DNA from: Pseudomonas syringae CC1557
GTDB taxonomy: Bacteria > Pseudomonadota > Gammaproteobacteria > Pseudomonadales > Pseudomonadaceae
NCBI RefSeq assembly: GCF_000452705.1
Contig: NZ_CP007014.1
Span: 1,674,001 to 1,738,000 of the forward strand
Reading direction: 5' to 3'
DNA: 64,000 nt
The notes under the pieces are model-generated. The model saw only the letters and a list, made by a program, of their open reading frames with translations, was not told the DNA's origin and did no database searches. Both the position numbers and the translations under genes were made by a program. Position 1 is the first letter of the stretch, and every line of letters starts with the position of its first letter. Below are positions 17,394 through 25,415 of this stretch, one piece after another.

Positions 17394-17867
17394 ATGAGTG
17401 ATAAAGGAAGACCGCCATTGCCACCCTTCACCCTGGAGACGGCTGTTCAGAAAGTCCGTGGCGCCGAGGATGGCTGGAATTCGCGCGATGCTGCGAAAGT
17501 CGCGCTGGCTTACACCGAAGACACGTATTGGCGTAACCGCAGCGAGTTCGTCAATGGCCGCGCTGAGGCTCAGGCGTTTCTTGAGCGCAAGTGGCGCAAG
17601 GAACTGGACTATCGCTTGATCAAGGAACTGTGGGCATTCACGGATAACCGCATTGCCGTGCGTTATGCCTACGAATGGCATGACGACTCGGGCAACTGGT
17701 TCCGCTCGTACGGCAATGAGAACTGGGAGTTCGCTGCAAACGGCCTCATGCAAAGGCGTTTTGCCTGCATCAACGATTTGCCGATTGCCGAATCCGAGCG
17801 CAAATACCATTGGCCGTTGGGGCGGCGGCCGGATGATCACCCGGGTTTGAGTGAGCTTGGCCTCTGA
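17394..17867 (+). CDS. DUF1348 / NTF2-like protein
   Basis: The 157-residue protein starts 11 bases after cynS and is probably co-transcribed. It has the NTF2/SnoaL-like cone fold of DUF1348: [30 protein letters not shown], then a strand-rich half with [21 protein letters not shown], and a closing [24 protein letters not shown]. Proteins of this family are found across bacteria, without a firmly established reaction that I know of. Linkage to cynS hints at a small-molecule stress role, but that is only context. Confidence 0.85.
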   Translation: MSDKGRPPLPPFTLETAVQKVRGAEDGWNSRDAAKVALAYTEDTYWRNRSEFVNGRAEAQAFLERKWRKELDYRLIKELWAFTDNRIAVRYAYEWHDDSGNWFRSYGNENWEFAANGLMQRRFACINDLPIAESERKYHWPLGRRPDDHPGLSELGL

Positions 17868-17912
17868 GTGAAGTGTGGTCCGGGCGGAGATTATCGAAAA
17901 TCGCCCGGACTT

Positions 17913-18692
17913 TCATTCGGTGGCTGGTGCGTCGGTAGCTGATGCACTGTCGCCAAATACGCTTTCATCGCGAGTCAGAAACTTGCCGATAAAGTCTTGA
18001 GCATCACTTTTGCCTTCAGCCGTATTGGTCAGGTAATTGAAGTCTTGATCAATCCATCCCCGTATTTTGGATTCATAATTCTCCGGGTACTGCGCTTTTT
18101 CGATGGCAGGCAATCCTTTGAAATGCTCCAGAGATTCACCGAACGCGTTGTTGAATTTCCCAGTGCTGTTATATTCCGCCATCGCCTTGGCCGCAAACTG
18201 CTGGCGCCACAAGGATTCCTGATTGAAGTCCTCAACCCACGCAGCTTTCTTCTCGTTTACGGTAAATGTTCCGCTTTCGTCGTAGGCGATCAGTGACAGT
18301 TGATCTCTAGCCATGCCTGCGAAAGGATTCTCTCTACCGCCGTTTACGAATTGTGTTGCTTTTTTCGCGCGTGCCAGCACCTCGGGATCAGTCGTTTCAG
18401 GCACCTCAGCGTCATTTTTAGCCTTGTTGATGTCGTAGCTGCGACCAATGATCTGGTCAAGTTGCTCAGCAGCTTTCGCTCCCAGTGCATCATGATCAAG
18501 GCCTGAATCTCTTGACGCCGCACGCGTTGCGCTTTGGCTGAGTTGAACGGACAGAGAGGAGATCTTGCCTGAATCCTGCGTTTTGATTGAGGCGGCAGAA
18601 AGGGCGCTGGTGGGGTTTGAAGTGCTAGAGGAAAGCGAATTGGAGCGGGCCGTAGGGCCAGTGCCGCCGTTCGTATTGATGGATGTGACCAA
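17913..18692 (-). CDS. unrecognised Ser/Thr-rich protein (259 aa)
   Basis: I do not recognise a named domain. The likely start is a TTG complementary to 18690-18692 with a strong GGGAG seven bases upstream, beginning MVTSINTNGGTGPTARSNS. The first ~65 residues are rich in Ser, Thr and Asn with no hydrophobic signal peptide. The rest is charged and helical, with stretches such as WVEDFNQESLWRQQFAAKAM and a conserved tail KGLPAIEKAQYP...GWIDQDFNY. A decayed paralogue of the last ~85 residues sits at 19594-19868. The coding sequence looks AT-richer than the flanking flagellar genes. An N-terminus of this composition occurs in type III secreted proteins, but no hrp box (GGAACC...CCAC) was seen upstream. 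Function unknown. Confidence 0.7.
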   Translation of the reverse strand: MVTSINTNGGTGPTARSNSLSSSTSNPTSALSAASIKTQDSGKISSLSVQLSQSATRAASRDSGLDHDALGAKAAEQLDQIIGRSYDINKAKNDAEVPETTDPEVLARAKKATQFVNGGRENPFAGMARDQLSLIAYDESGTFTVNEKKAAWVEDFNQESLWRQQFAAKAMAEYNSTGKFNNAFGESLEHFKGLPAIEKAQYPENYESKIRGWIDQDFNYLTNTAEGKSDAQDFIGKFLTRDESVFGDSASATDAPATE

Positions 18693-18840
18693 AATAAAAC
18701 TCCCTTTAATAGTATTCCTGTGGCTATCCAAAAGTATCGACTGTCTGATGGCTTTCTATATAGCAGGGGGGGGCGGGCGAGCCAGGATTCGACCGTTTCA
18801 GCGACTGCGTATCAGGCTTCAGTTTGTGGGTACCCTGTTT

Positions 18841-19122
18841 TCAGGCATTTGCAGATTCACCAGTAGCGCTGAGAATGCGGTGAACCGCAATGCCTGCGCC
18901 TGTGAGCAATGCGATCAGACCTGATGCTTCAGTGGGTGTTGGCAACCTGCCTTCAAAGAGAAAGCCGAGTGCGGCTGCGAACAGGCCCTCCAGTGAAATC
19001 AACTGACCGGAAAGCACCATCGGCAGCCGTCTTGTTGCTGAGTTCCACGCCCACGCTCCGATCACCGAAGACAAGACTGCGATTATCAGGCCCCATAAAT
19101 CACGCTGGTTTTTACCGCTGCC
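18841..19122 (-). pseudogene. 3' fragment of a DMT/EamA-type transporter
   Basis: In the minus frame ending at 18841, about 90 residues resemble the last three helices of an EamA-family exporter (LWGLIIAVLSSVIGAWAWNS, LPMVLSGQLISLEGLFAAAL, ASGLIALLTGAGIAVHRIL). Upstream of about 19122 the frame continues but no longer resembles a transporter; it overlaps a LysR fragment on the other strand. This is a truncated remnant. No start or ribosome-binding site suited to expression is visible. Confidence 0.65.
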
Positions 19123-19572
19123 GATGAAGTCTTTCCCGTGTGCCGCTCCGATTACCTCGAGCCTGGCAGTTTGCTGAGCCTCAAAGAGCTTCGCCTGCAC
19201 AAACTGCTGCACTACCGCTCCACGCCCCATGAATTCATGACGTGGGATGACTGGTTGCAGATGTTTGGAAGTACCAGGGCGGATTATCCTCAAGGTGCGG
19301 TGTTTGATAGCTATCCGCTTATGCTTCAGGCGGCAGTGGAGGGGCATGGCGTTGCATTGGGATGGCGTCGAACTGCGTCAAAACTTATTGAAGAGGGCAC
19401 GTTGGTGCAGTGCTGTGCAGAACGTGTTCAGTTGCCTGACGCCATTTCAGTTTATAAAAAGAGTCACGACGACAATCGGGTTGAAGTCCGTATGCTGCTG
19501 GACTGGCTCCGGGAACGTTGGTTATGGAGTGCTGACCCACTGGATTCGTTGCTTGACTCAGGCAGTTGTTGA
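19114..19572 (+). pseudogene. 3' fragment of a GcvA-like LysR regulator
   Basis: The frame from about 19114 to the stop at 19572 gives the second half of a LysR effector domain: ADEVFPVCRSDYL, then WLQMFG, GAVFDSYPLMLQAAVEGHGVALGWR and DWLRERW. The helix-turn-helix and first half are absent; a stop lies in frame at about 19096. It abuts the transporter remnant on the opposite strand, so a deletion appears to have joined the interiors of two genes. Probably non-functional. Confidence 0.65.
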
Positions 19573-19593
19573 TGGGGCACAAAAAAGAGACGT

Positions 19594-19868
19594 TCAGGAT
19601 TCAGTGCCGGCAGTGCCTTGTCCGGTAAATACCGCGCTGTCAGGGTCGAGGATTTTATCCAGAAGGCTCTTGGCATCAGCATCACCTTCAGCGGTGTGCG
19701 TTTTGTAGTTGAAGTCTTGATCAATCCAGCCCTGAAGTCTGGGCTCATAGCTGGAAGGGTATTGCGACTGCTCGATGGCTGGCAGCCCTTTGTAGGGATC
19801 GAGAGCCGATGTGTAAAAATCAGTCAGCTTGCCGGTCGCACTGTATTCAGCGCTTCCTTCGGCTACAA
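19594..19868 (-). pseudogene. truncated paralogue of the Ser-rich protein at 17913
   Basis: About 90 C-terminal residues align with the end of the 17913-18692 product: AEYSATGKL against AEYNSTGKF, YKGLPAIEQSQYPSSYE against FKGLPAIEKAQYPENYE, GWIDQDFNYKTHTAEG against GWIDQDFNYLTNTAEG. Homology stops near 19868, just before a short tandem GCTACAACCCAC. Upstream there is no equivalent of the first ~170 residues and no credible start. It lies directly before the flgB promoter region. Confidence 0.75.
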
Positions 19869-20011
19869 CCCACGCTACAACCCCCGTACTGGCAAAAAAA
19901 CGGCACCCACCTTGCCGCTTTGCCCCTCCACAGCGGAAATGCCTTGCCGCTTTTCTGGCATTGCCGCTTCCGCGCCGCCTGTGACCCTTGCAATCATTGG
20001 GTTTTACAACA

Positions 20012-20027
20012 TGGCACGCCGATTGCT
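20012..20027 (+). promoter_or_regulatory. RpoN (sigma-54) promoter of flgBCDE
   Basis: The element TGGCACGCCGATTGCT matches the sigma-54 consensus TGGCACG-N4-TTGCW at every informative base, with GG and GC 10 apart. It lies 47 bases before flgB and just beyond the pseudogene at 19594, so the flagellar promoter survived the accessory insertion. Confidence 0.92.
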
Positions 20028-20073
20028 TTGTCACTAACAACAGAATCAGGTCAACCGGCAAAGGTTTCCCGAA

Positions 20074-20481
20074 ATGAGCATCAGCTTCGATAAAGCGCTA
20101 GGCATACATGAAAAGGCCCTCAACTTCCGGGCTCAGCGGGCAGAGGTGTTGGCCAACAACATTTCCAACGCCGACACCCCGAACTTCAAGGCGCGTGATC
20201 TGGAGTTTTCTTCGGTGCTGGCTGCTGAAACCGAGAAGACCCAGAACGGTCATTTCGCGCTGAACAAGACCAACAGCCGTCATATCGAAGCCGAGGGCAT
20301 GGGTAATGACGACGGTACGCTGATGTACCGTACGCCGTCGCAGCCTTCGCTGGACCAGAACACCGTTGATTCGCAGGTCGAGCAGGCCAGTTACACCGAG
20401 AATGCCATGGGCTTCCAGGCCAGCTTCACATTGCTCAACAGCAAGTTCAAAGGGCTGGTTGCAGCCCTTCGCGGAGAATAA
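20074..20481 (+). CDS. flgB: flagellar proximal rod protein FlgB
   Basis: The 135-residue protein begins with the rod/hook N-terminal helix (KALGIHEKALNFRAQRAEVLANNISNADTPNFKARD), bearing the ANNISNADTPNYK-type signature. It ends with the second packing helix (MGFQASFTLLNSKFKGLVAALRGE). FlgB forms part of the proximal rod next to FliE. It is the first gene of the flgBCDE operon, 3 bases before flgC, and follows an RpoN promoter. Confidence 0.96.
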   Translation: MSISFDKALGIHEKALNFRAQRAEVLANNISNADTPNFKARDLEFSSVLAAETEKTQNGHFALNKTNSRHIEAEGMGNDDGTLMYRTPSQPSLDQNTVDSQVEQASYTENAMGFQASFTLLNSKFKGLVAALRGE

Positions 20482-20484
20482 TTC

Positions 20485-20925
20485 ATGTCACTAGCCAATG
20501 TGTTCAACATTGCCGGTAGCGCCATGAGTGCTCAGACCACACGTCTGAACACGACGGCCAGTAACATCGCCAACGCCGAGACCGTGTCTTCGAGCATGGA
20601 CCAGACCTACCGCGCCCGTCATCCGGTGTTTGCCACCGTGATGCAGGGTCAGCAATCCACAGGTGGTTCGCTGTTCCAGGACCAGGGTGAAGCCGGGCAG
20701 GGTGTTCAGGTCAACGGCATCATCGAAGACAGTTCCAACCTCGAAGCGCGCTACGAGCCTAATCATCCTTCCGCTGACAAGGACGGGTATGTCTATTACC
20801 CCAACGTCAATGTTGTGGAAGAAATGGCCGACATGATTTCCGCCAGCCGGTCCTTCCAGACCAACGCTGAAATCATGAACACCGCTAAATCCATGATGCA
20901 GAAGGTTCTGACCCTCGGTCAGTGA
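20485..20925 (+). CDS. flgC: flagellar proximal rod protein FlgC
   Basis: The 146-residue protein shows the N-terminal rod signature (NVFNIAGSAMSAQTTRLNTTASNIANAET), the FlgC-typical central part (VNGIIEDSSNLEARYEPNHP, GYVYYPNVNVVEEMADMISA) and a C-terminal D0 helix (NTAKSMMQKVLTLGQ). It builds the proximal rod with FlgB and FlgF. It starts three bases after flgB and is followed by flgD. Confidence 0.96.
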   Translation: MSLANVFNIAGSAMSAQTTRLNTTASNIANAETVSSSMDQTYRARHPVFATVMQGQQSTGGSLFQDQGEAGQGVQVNGIIEDSSNLEARYEPNHPSADKDGYVYYPNVNVVEEMADMISASRSFQTNAEIMNTAKSMMQKVLTLGQ

Positions 20926-20940
20926 TAGAAGGCGAACGTT

Positions 20941-21630
20941 ATGGCCGTTGATAGCACCACAGCAAACAGCGTTTCATCGACATTTTTGAACAAGCTGCAA
21001 AACCCTACACCGACAGCCACGAACTCTACGGGCACGCTGGGCAAGGATTCGTTTCTGCAACTGCTCGTCACGCAGATGAAGAATCAGAACCCTCTAGACC
21101 CGCAGGACAACACCCAGTTCGTAGCGCAGCTGGCGCAGTTCAGCAGCCTTGAAAGCATGCAGAACCTGACGAAGACGGTTGACACCATTGCCACCAGTTA
21201 CCAGTCGTCCCAGGCCTTGCAGGCGTCGTCGCTGGTGGGCCGTTCAGTGATTATTGATTCGAGCAGCACCTCGGTCGATACGACCAAGGGCATGACCGGT
21301 TCAATCGTGATCCCTGCGGCCAACCCGCTGACAACGGTCAAGGTTTACGACGCGCAATCGAACCTGGTCGACAGTGTTGATCTGGGTGCCCAGGCAGCTG
21401 GCACGACCAACTTCGCCTGGGACGGTACAGACTCAAACGGCGCAGCGCTGCCCTCGGGTACTTACACCTTCAAGGCTGAAGGCGCGGTTGACGGCAAAAA
21501 TACACAGTTTTCGACTTACCTGCCCGCTACGGTCAACAGTGTCACGCTGGGTGTCAATGGTGCGGAAACAATGCTTAACCTGGCCAGCGGCAGTGTTGCC
21601 CTGTCCAAAGTTCAAACCATCGGATTGTAG
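20941..21630 (+). CDS. flgD: hook cap / hook assembly protein FlgD
   Basis: The 229-residue protein has a conserved N-terminal segment (LGKDSFLQLLVTQMKNQNPLDPQDNTQF, residues ~34-62). This is followed by the FlgD tudor-like and Ig-like domain (TSVDTTKGMTGSIVIP, VKVYDAQSNLVDSVDLG, FAWDGTDSNGAALPSGTYTF). FlgD caps the growing hook so that FlgE can polymerise. It lies between flgC and flgE, in operon spacing. Confidence 0.96.
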   Translation: MAVDSTTANSVSSTFLNKLQNPTPTATNSTGTLGKDSFLQLLVTQMKNQNPLDPQDNTQFVAQLAQFSSLESMQNLTKTVDTIATSYQSSQALQASSLVGRSVIIDSSSTSVDTTKGMTGSIVIPAANPLTTVKVYDAQSNLVDSVDLGAQAAGTTNFAWDGTDSNGAALPSGTYTFKAEGAVDGKNTQFSTYLPATVNSVTLGVNGAETMLNLASGSVALSKVQTIGL

Positions 21631-21655
21631 AGCCGCTACGGCGCAGGAGTGAAAC

Positions 21656-22993
21656 ATGTCTTTCAATATCGGCCTTAGTGGGCTCTATGCTGCAAACAAA
21701 AGCCTCGACGTTACCGGCAACAACATTGCCAACGTCGCGACCACTGGATTCAAAAGTTCGCGCATCGAATTCGCTGACCAGTACGCACAATCGATTCGCG
21801 GCACGTCGGGCGGCACGAGTGTCGGCAGTGGTGTTACCACGGCCGCTGTTTCTCAGCAGTTTTCCCAGGGCAGCCTGACCACGGGCACAGGTAATTCACT
21901 TGACCTGGCCATCAATGGCAATGGTTTCTTCATGCTCAGCAACAAGGGTGATTCGTTGTATACCCGTGCAGGCGCTTTCCATGCTGACAAGGACGGCTAT
22001 GTCGTCAACAGTTCGGGCATGAACCTTCAGGGTTATAACGTTGATGCAAATGGCACGGTCATGGTCGGCTCTTCCGGTGATCTGCGAGTGGACAGTTCCA
22101 ATCAGTTGGCGAGTCCGACCAGCAGCATTACCAACACGGCCAACCTCAACTCGACGTCGGCAGTTCCGACGGTCACTCCGTTCGACGCCACCAACTCCAA
22201 AACCTATAACGATACCTACAGCACCACCGTTTTTGATTCACAAGGCAACGAGCACCGGATGGAAAGTTATTTTGCCAAGAATGGTACTAATAGCTGGACC
22301 ATGTACTCGCTGATTGACGGGCGTAATATCAGTAATCCGGCCAGCACGGTTCCTGATGCAAACAATCTGACTTTCGACTCTTCTGGCTCGCTGGTCATCA
22401 ATACCGGTGCCACGCCGACTTCACCTTCGCCAAGCGCTAACGTGGCGGTCAACGCCGACGGCACTTTCAAGGTGACGAACTGGGTACCGGCCATTCAGAC
22501 TGGCACTGGTAATACTGCCACCTGGGGCCCGAACGGTGCTGCCGGTGTTGCTTCGGGTATCCGCTTGGACATGACGGCTTCAACGCAGACTGCTTCGGCC
22601 ACAGGCCGTTCGGCGCAAGCGCAGAATGGCTACGCGGCAGGTCAGATCAAGGACATGAGCGTAGACTCCTCCGGTAAGCTGTTTGCGTCCTACACCAACG
22701 GTCAGTCCAAAGTCATCGGTCAGGTTTCCCTGACCTCCTTTGCCAACGTGCAAGGCCTTGCGCCTGCTGGCGGGACCAACTGGCGCGAAACCTTCTCTTC
22801 GGGCATTCCAGGCACTGGCGCTCCGCAGTCGGGTACTCTGGGTTACGTCACCGGTCAGGCGCTGGAAGAATCCAACGTCGACCTGACGCTTGAACTGGTC
22901 AACCTGATCAAGGCGCAAAGCGACTATCAGGCTAACGCCAAGACCATCTCGACTCAAAGCAGCGTCATGCAGACCACTATTCAGATGACGTAA
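21656..22993 (+). CDS. flgE: flagellar hook protein FlgE
   Basis: The 445-residue protein starts at ATG 21656 after GGAGTG. The N-terminal D0 helix and rod signature (SGLYAANKSLDVTGNNIANVATTGFKSSR) are followed by the D1/D2 hook domains (TTVFDSQGNEHRMESYF, SWTMYSLIDGRN) and the C-terminal D0 helix (ALEESNVDLTLELVNLIKAQ, ending STQSSVMQTTIQMT). It is the last gene of the operon and ends at a strong terminator. A second, longer hook-like gene begins 196 bases downstream but is broken by IS66, so this copy must supply the hook. Confidence 0.96.
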   Translation: MSFNIGLSGLYAANKSLDVTGNNIANVATTGFKSSRIEFADQYAQSIRGTSGGTSVGSGVTTAAVSQQFSQGSLTTGTGNSLDLAINGNGFFMLSNKGDSLYTRAGAFHADKDGYVVNSSGMNLQGYNVDANGTVMVGSSGDLRVDSSNQLASPTSSITNTANLNSTSAVPTVTPFDATNSKTYNDTYSTTVFDSQGNEHRMESYFAKNGTNSWTMYSLIDGRNISNPASTVPDANNLTFDSSGSLVINTGATPTSPSPSANVAVNADGTFKVTNWVPAIQTGTGNTATWGPNGAAGVASGIRLDMTASTQTASATGRSAQAQNGYAAGQIKDMSVDSSGKLFASYTNGQSKVIGQVSLTSFANVQGLAPAGGTNWRETFSSGIPGTGAPQSGTLGYVTGQALEESNVDLTLELVNLIKAQSDYQANAKTISTQSSVMQTTIQMT

Positions 22994-23019
22994 TAAGCAT
23001 CGTTTGGGAAGTTGTAAAA

Positions 23020-23044
23020 AAGCCCCTGTTTCAGGGGTTTTTTT
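23020..23044 (+). terminator. Rho-independent terminator after flgE
   Basis: The stem CCCCTG / CAGGGG with loop TTT is preceded by an A-run and followed by seven T. It ends the flgBCDE transcript 27 bases after the flgE stop. Confidence 0.93.
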
Positions 23045-23189
23045 ATGGGTGATGATTACGTATTTTTTTCATGTTTTGGCAAAGTTTAAAGTTACGGATT
23101 AGTCCCTCAGCCTACTTGGAAACGTCCTACGCACGATGATGTGAGAATAAAACTCCTCTATGAATTGCCTTTATGGCAAGGGAGTAATC

Positions 23190-23261
23190 ATGTCATTCAA
23201 TATAGCGATCAGCGGCATTCATGCTGCGAACAAAAGACTGGAGGTAGCGGGTAACAATATC
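23190..23261 (+). pseudogene. 5' part of a second hook-like gene (flgE paralogue), cut by IS66
   Basis: The ATG at 23190 has a near-ideal Shine-Dalgarno (AAGGGAG, six bases away). The 24 codons up to the insertion encode MSFNIAISGIHAANKRLEVA and GNNI, closely matching FlgE (MSFNIGLSGLYAANKSLDVT). The frame then enters the left end of the IS66-family element and stops within 16 codons. Joining base 23261 to 25416, thereby removing the element and one 8-bp target copy, continues the frame exactly (GNNI-ANAGTLGFKSS). The 145 bases upstream show no RpoN or FliA element. Confidence 0.9.
23254..23261 (+). repeat. target-site duplication, left copy
   Basis: The octamer ACAATATC immediately precedes the left end of the element and is repeated exactly after its right end at 25408-25415. 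Eight bases is the expected duplication length for IS66-family insertion. Confidence 0.93.
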
Positions 23262-23282
23262 GTAAGCGCTCCACAAACCCCA
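23262..23282 (+). repeat. left terminal inverted repeat of IS66 element
   Basis: Begins GTAAGCGCTCCACAAACCCC, the typical IS66 terminal GTAAGCG. It pairs with the right end at 25387-25407. Confidence 0.9.
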
Positions 23283-23305
23283 TCTAACCAAAGACGACGG
23301 TGCGT

Positions 23306-24945
23306 CTAGGAATGCAAACGAGGCGTACAGTTCCACGGCAGCAAGGCTTCGTAATCTTCAACCGAGGTCGCCAGTGGTAGCCGTTCTAATGCGTGGCGCA
23401 GCCACGCATAGGGCTCCTGGCCGTTGGCTTTAGCCGTCTCGACCAAGCTGTAGAGTTGAGCACTGGCCTTGGCACCCTTGGGGGTATCGCTGAATAGCCA
23501 GTTCTTGCGTCCGATCACAAACGGTCTGATCGCACGCTCTGCCGCATTGTTGTCGATGGGCAAAAATCCAGCTTCGGTATAGCGCAGCAGCTTTTGCCAG
23601 TTGCTGGCTAGATAACTGATCGCCTTACCCAGCGCATTTTGCGCCGTGACGTGAGGCAGCGTTTTCTCCATCCAGGTGTGCAACTGAGTCAGCACCGGTA
23701 CGCTGTTTTGCTGGCTAGATAACTGATCGCCTTACCCAGCGCATTTTGCGCCGTGACGTGAGGCAGCGTTTTCTCCATCCAGGTGTGCAACTGAGTCAGC
23801 ACCGGTACGCTGTTTTGCTGGCGAGCTTCATAACGCTGCTCATCGCTGCCTTCTTTCAACGCCCGCTCGATACCGTAAAGCTTGTTGATCAAATTCAGGG
23901 CAACATCAGCCCGCCCGGTTTTGCCCTTGGGCTGCACTTTTTGTGCTTCTACGAACTTGCGACGAGCATGCGCCCAACAACCCAAGCGCTCGACACCGGC
24001 TTGCGCTCCAAGCGCGTTGTAACCGGCGTAATCATCAGTCATCAAGTAGCCACGATAGCCTTCTAGCAGGCGCGTCGGTACCTCCTGCGCACGGCTGGTT
24101 GAGTAGTCGAAAAGAACAACAGGCTGATTAGGCGGGCCTCCAGTTTGTACCCACATCCAGGATTGACTGGCGGGCTCTCGATCAGGCTCTTTATTAACCT
24201 GCACTCGCGTCTCATCGCAGTGGATGACACGACTTTCCAGCAGTCGATCCCGCATCAAGTTGAGCAAGGGTTGCAGATGCTCGCCGCACTGAATCACCCA
24301 GCGCGCCAACGTTTGTCGAGGAATATCCATGCCGTGGCGGCCCAACACTTTTTCAAAGCGGTGAAGCGGTAAACCATCTACATATTTAGTGGTAAGCAGC
24401 ATCGCCAAAACGCTAGGGCTGGCCATGCTCTTCTCGATCACTTGCGCAGGTTTATCAGCAGTGACCGGGGCTGTTTCGCAGTCGCGGCAGGCATAGACTT
24501 TTCGGATGTGTTTGATCACGCGGATCTGCATCGGCACGATTTCAAGCTGCTCGCTGACTTCTTCGCCAATGGTGTGTTTGCGGCAGCCACAAACGCAGGT
24601 CAGTTCGTGCTCATGCAGTTCGTGGATGACTTCGACGCGGGGTAAATCGGCAGGCAAAGGTTTGCGCTTGCCACGGCGCCTGGTCGGAGCAACGACCTCT
24701 TCATCTGAAGCTTCGTCCACAGGCTCGATGACGCTTTCTACTTCATTGAAGAGGGCCAGTTGCGGCGTTGCCGCATCAGCTGTTTGCTCGGACTTACGTC
24801 CGAACAAACGCTGAAGCAGGAGGGCATTCTGTTCTTGTAGCCGAATAATCTTTCCCTTATCCAACTGACGCTCGTCGAACATCTGCCCAAGCAGTTGCTT
24901 GAGCAGAACGGGATCATCTGGAAGGTTTTCGGGCACGGAATTCAT
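23306..24945 (-). pseudogene. tnpC: IS66 transposase TnpC, frameshifted
   Basis: Translation from 24945 (MNSVPENLPDDPVLLKQ) gives a leucine-zipper-like N-terminus (IIRLQEQNALLLQRLFGRKS), a zinc-finger-like CVCGCRKHTIGE...CRDCE region and the DDE catalytic core (VIHCDETRVQV, LMTDDYAGYNALG). It runs into a premature stop at 23689. The remaining C-terminus, with the catalytic Glu context ([20 protein letters not shown]), is in another frame ending at 23306. The cause is the 107-bp tandem duplication at 23601-23814, since 107 is not a multiple of three. Removing one copy restores a single frame. Confidence 0.92.
23601..23814. repeat. 107-bp tandem duplication within tnpC
   Basis: Bases 23601-23707 are repeated exactly at 23708-23814. 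Each unit begins TTGCTGGC, and the same octamer follows the second copy at 23815-23822. The original sequence therefore had this 8-bp repeat 107 bases apart, and the duplication arose between them, as in replication slippage. Confidence 0.93.
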
Positions 24946-24963
24946 GCCCTGGATTATACCGAA

Positions 24964-25323
24964 TCAGGCTACGAATCGCGGCGTCAAAACTTGATGAGGA
25001 CGGTTGCGCCAGAGGTCAAAGCCATCGAGCATCCAGTTGAGTTCCTGAACCGTCAGGACAATCGCTTCGTCGGTGGCGTCTGGCGATGTTTTGAATCGTT
25101 CGGACTCCAGACGCTTGAGCCAAAGGCAAAAGCCATTGCGCTCCCAGTACAAGATCTTCACGCGGTTGCGTGGCTTGTTGAGGAAGACGAAAAGTACTGG
25201 ATCAAAGACGGCGACCTTGATGTCCAGTTCGACCAATGCCGCCAGACCGTCGATAGACTTTCGGAAGTCCACAGGCTTGGGGTACAGATACACTTTTTCG
25301 ACTTTGGCATCGGGTCGCATCAT
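24964..25323 (-). CDS. tnpB: IS66 accessory protein TnpB (Orf2)
   Basis: The 119-residue protein has the IS66 Orf2 signature: VYLYPKPVDFRKSIDGLAAL, DPVLFVFLNKPRNRVKILYW, then RNGFCLWLKRLESERF. In IS66 elements this protein is needed for transposition with TnpC, although its exact function is unclear. It starts at ATG 25323 and ends 18 bases before tnpC. The frame is intact. No tnpA lies upstream. Confidence 0.92.
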   Translation of the reverse strand: MMRPDAKVEKVYLYPKPVDFRKSIDGLAALVELDIKVAVFDPVLFVFLNKPRNRVKILYWERNGFCLWLKRLESERFKTSPDATDEAIVLTVQELNWMLDGFDLWRNRPHQVLTPRFVA

Positions 25324-25386
25324 GGCGAGCTGGCTCCTGAGGGAATCGGGATCACAGCTTCCGGGATCAGCTAAGCACTTTGAATG

Positions 25387-25407
25387 TGGGGTTTATGGAG
25401 CGCTTAC
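25387..25407 (-). repeat. right terminal inverted repeat of IS66 element
   Basis: The complement begins GTAAGCGCTCCATAAACCCC and matches the left end apart from one base. Confidence 0.9.
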
Positions 25408-25415
25408 ACAATATC
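25408..25415 (+). repeat. target-site duplication, right copy
   Basis: The octamer ACAATATC is identical to 23254-23261. It is part of the interrupted hook-like gene. Confidence 0.93.

Larger units (their letters stand above)
23262..25407 (-). mobile_element. IS66-family insertion sequence inside the flgE paralogue
   Basis: The element is 2146 bases long and bounded by terminal inverted repeats starting GTAAGCGCTCCA (left 23262, right end complement at 25407). They match over 21 bases with one mismatch (C/T at position 13). An exact 8-bp target duplication flanks it. It encodes tnpB (24964-25323) and tnpC (23306-24945) on the minus strand. No tnpA is present; only 84 bases lie between tnpB and the right end. 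tnpC is frameshifted by a tandem duplication, so the copy is probably unable to move on its own. Confidence 0.94.

Noticed and set aside
18693..18840. Possible hrp box upstream of the Ser-rich gene
   Set aside because: No GGAACC with a CCAC at 15-17 bases was found on the minus strand.
23306..23695. Separate 129-codon IS66 gene
   Set aside because: It is the C-terminal part of tnpC, separated by the 107-bp duplication, and not an independent gene.
25380..25415. Start of the hook paralogue at the ATG inside the IS66 right end
   Set aside because: The frame is open only because the IS end happens to read through; the true N-terminus is at 23190, as the target duplication shows.
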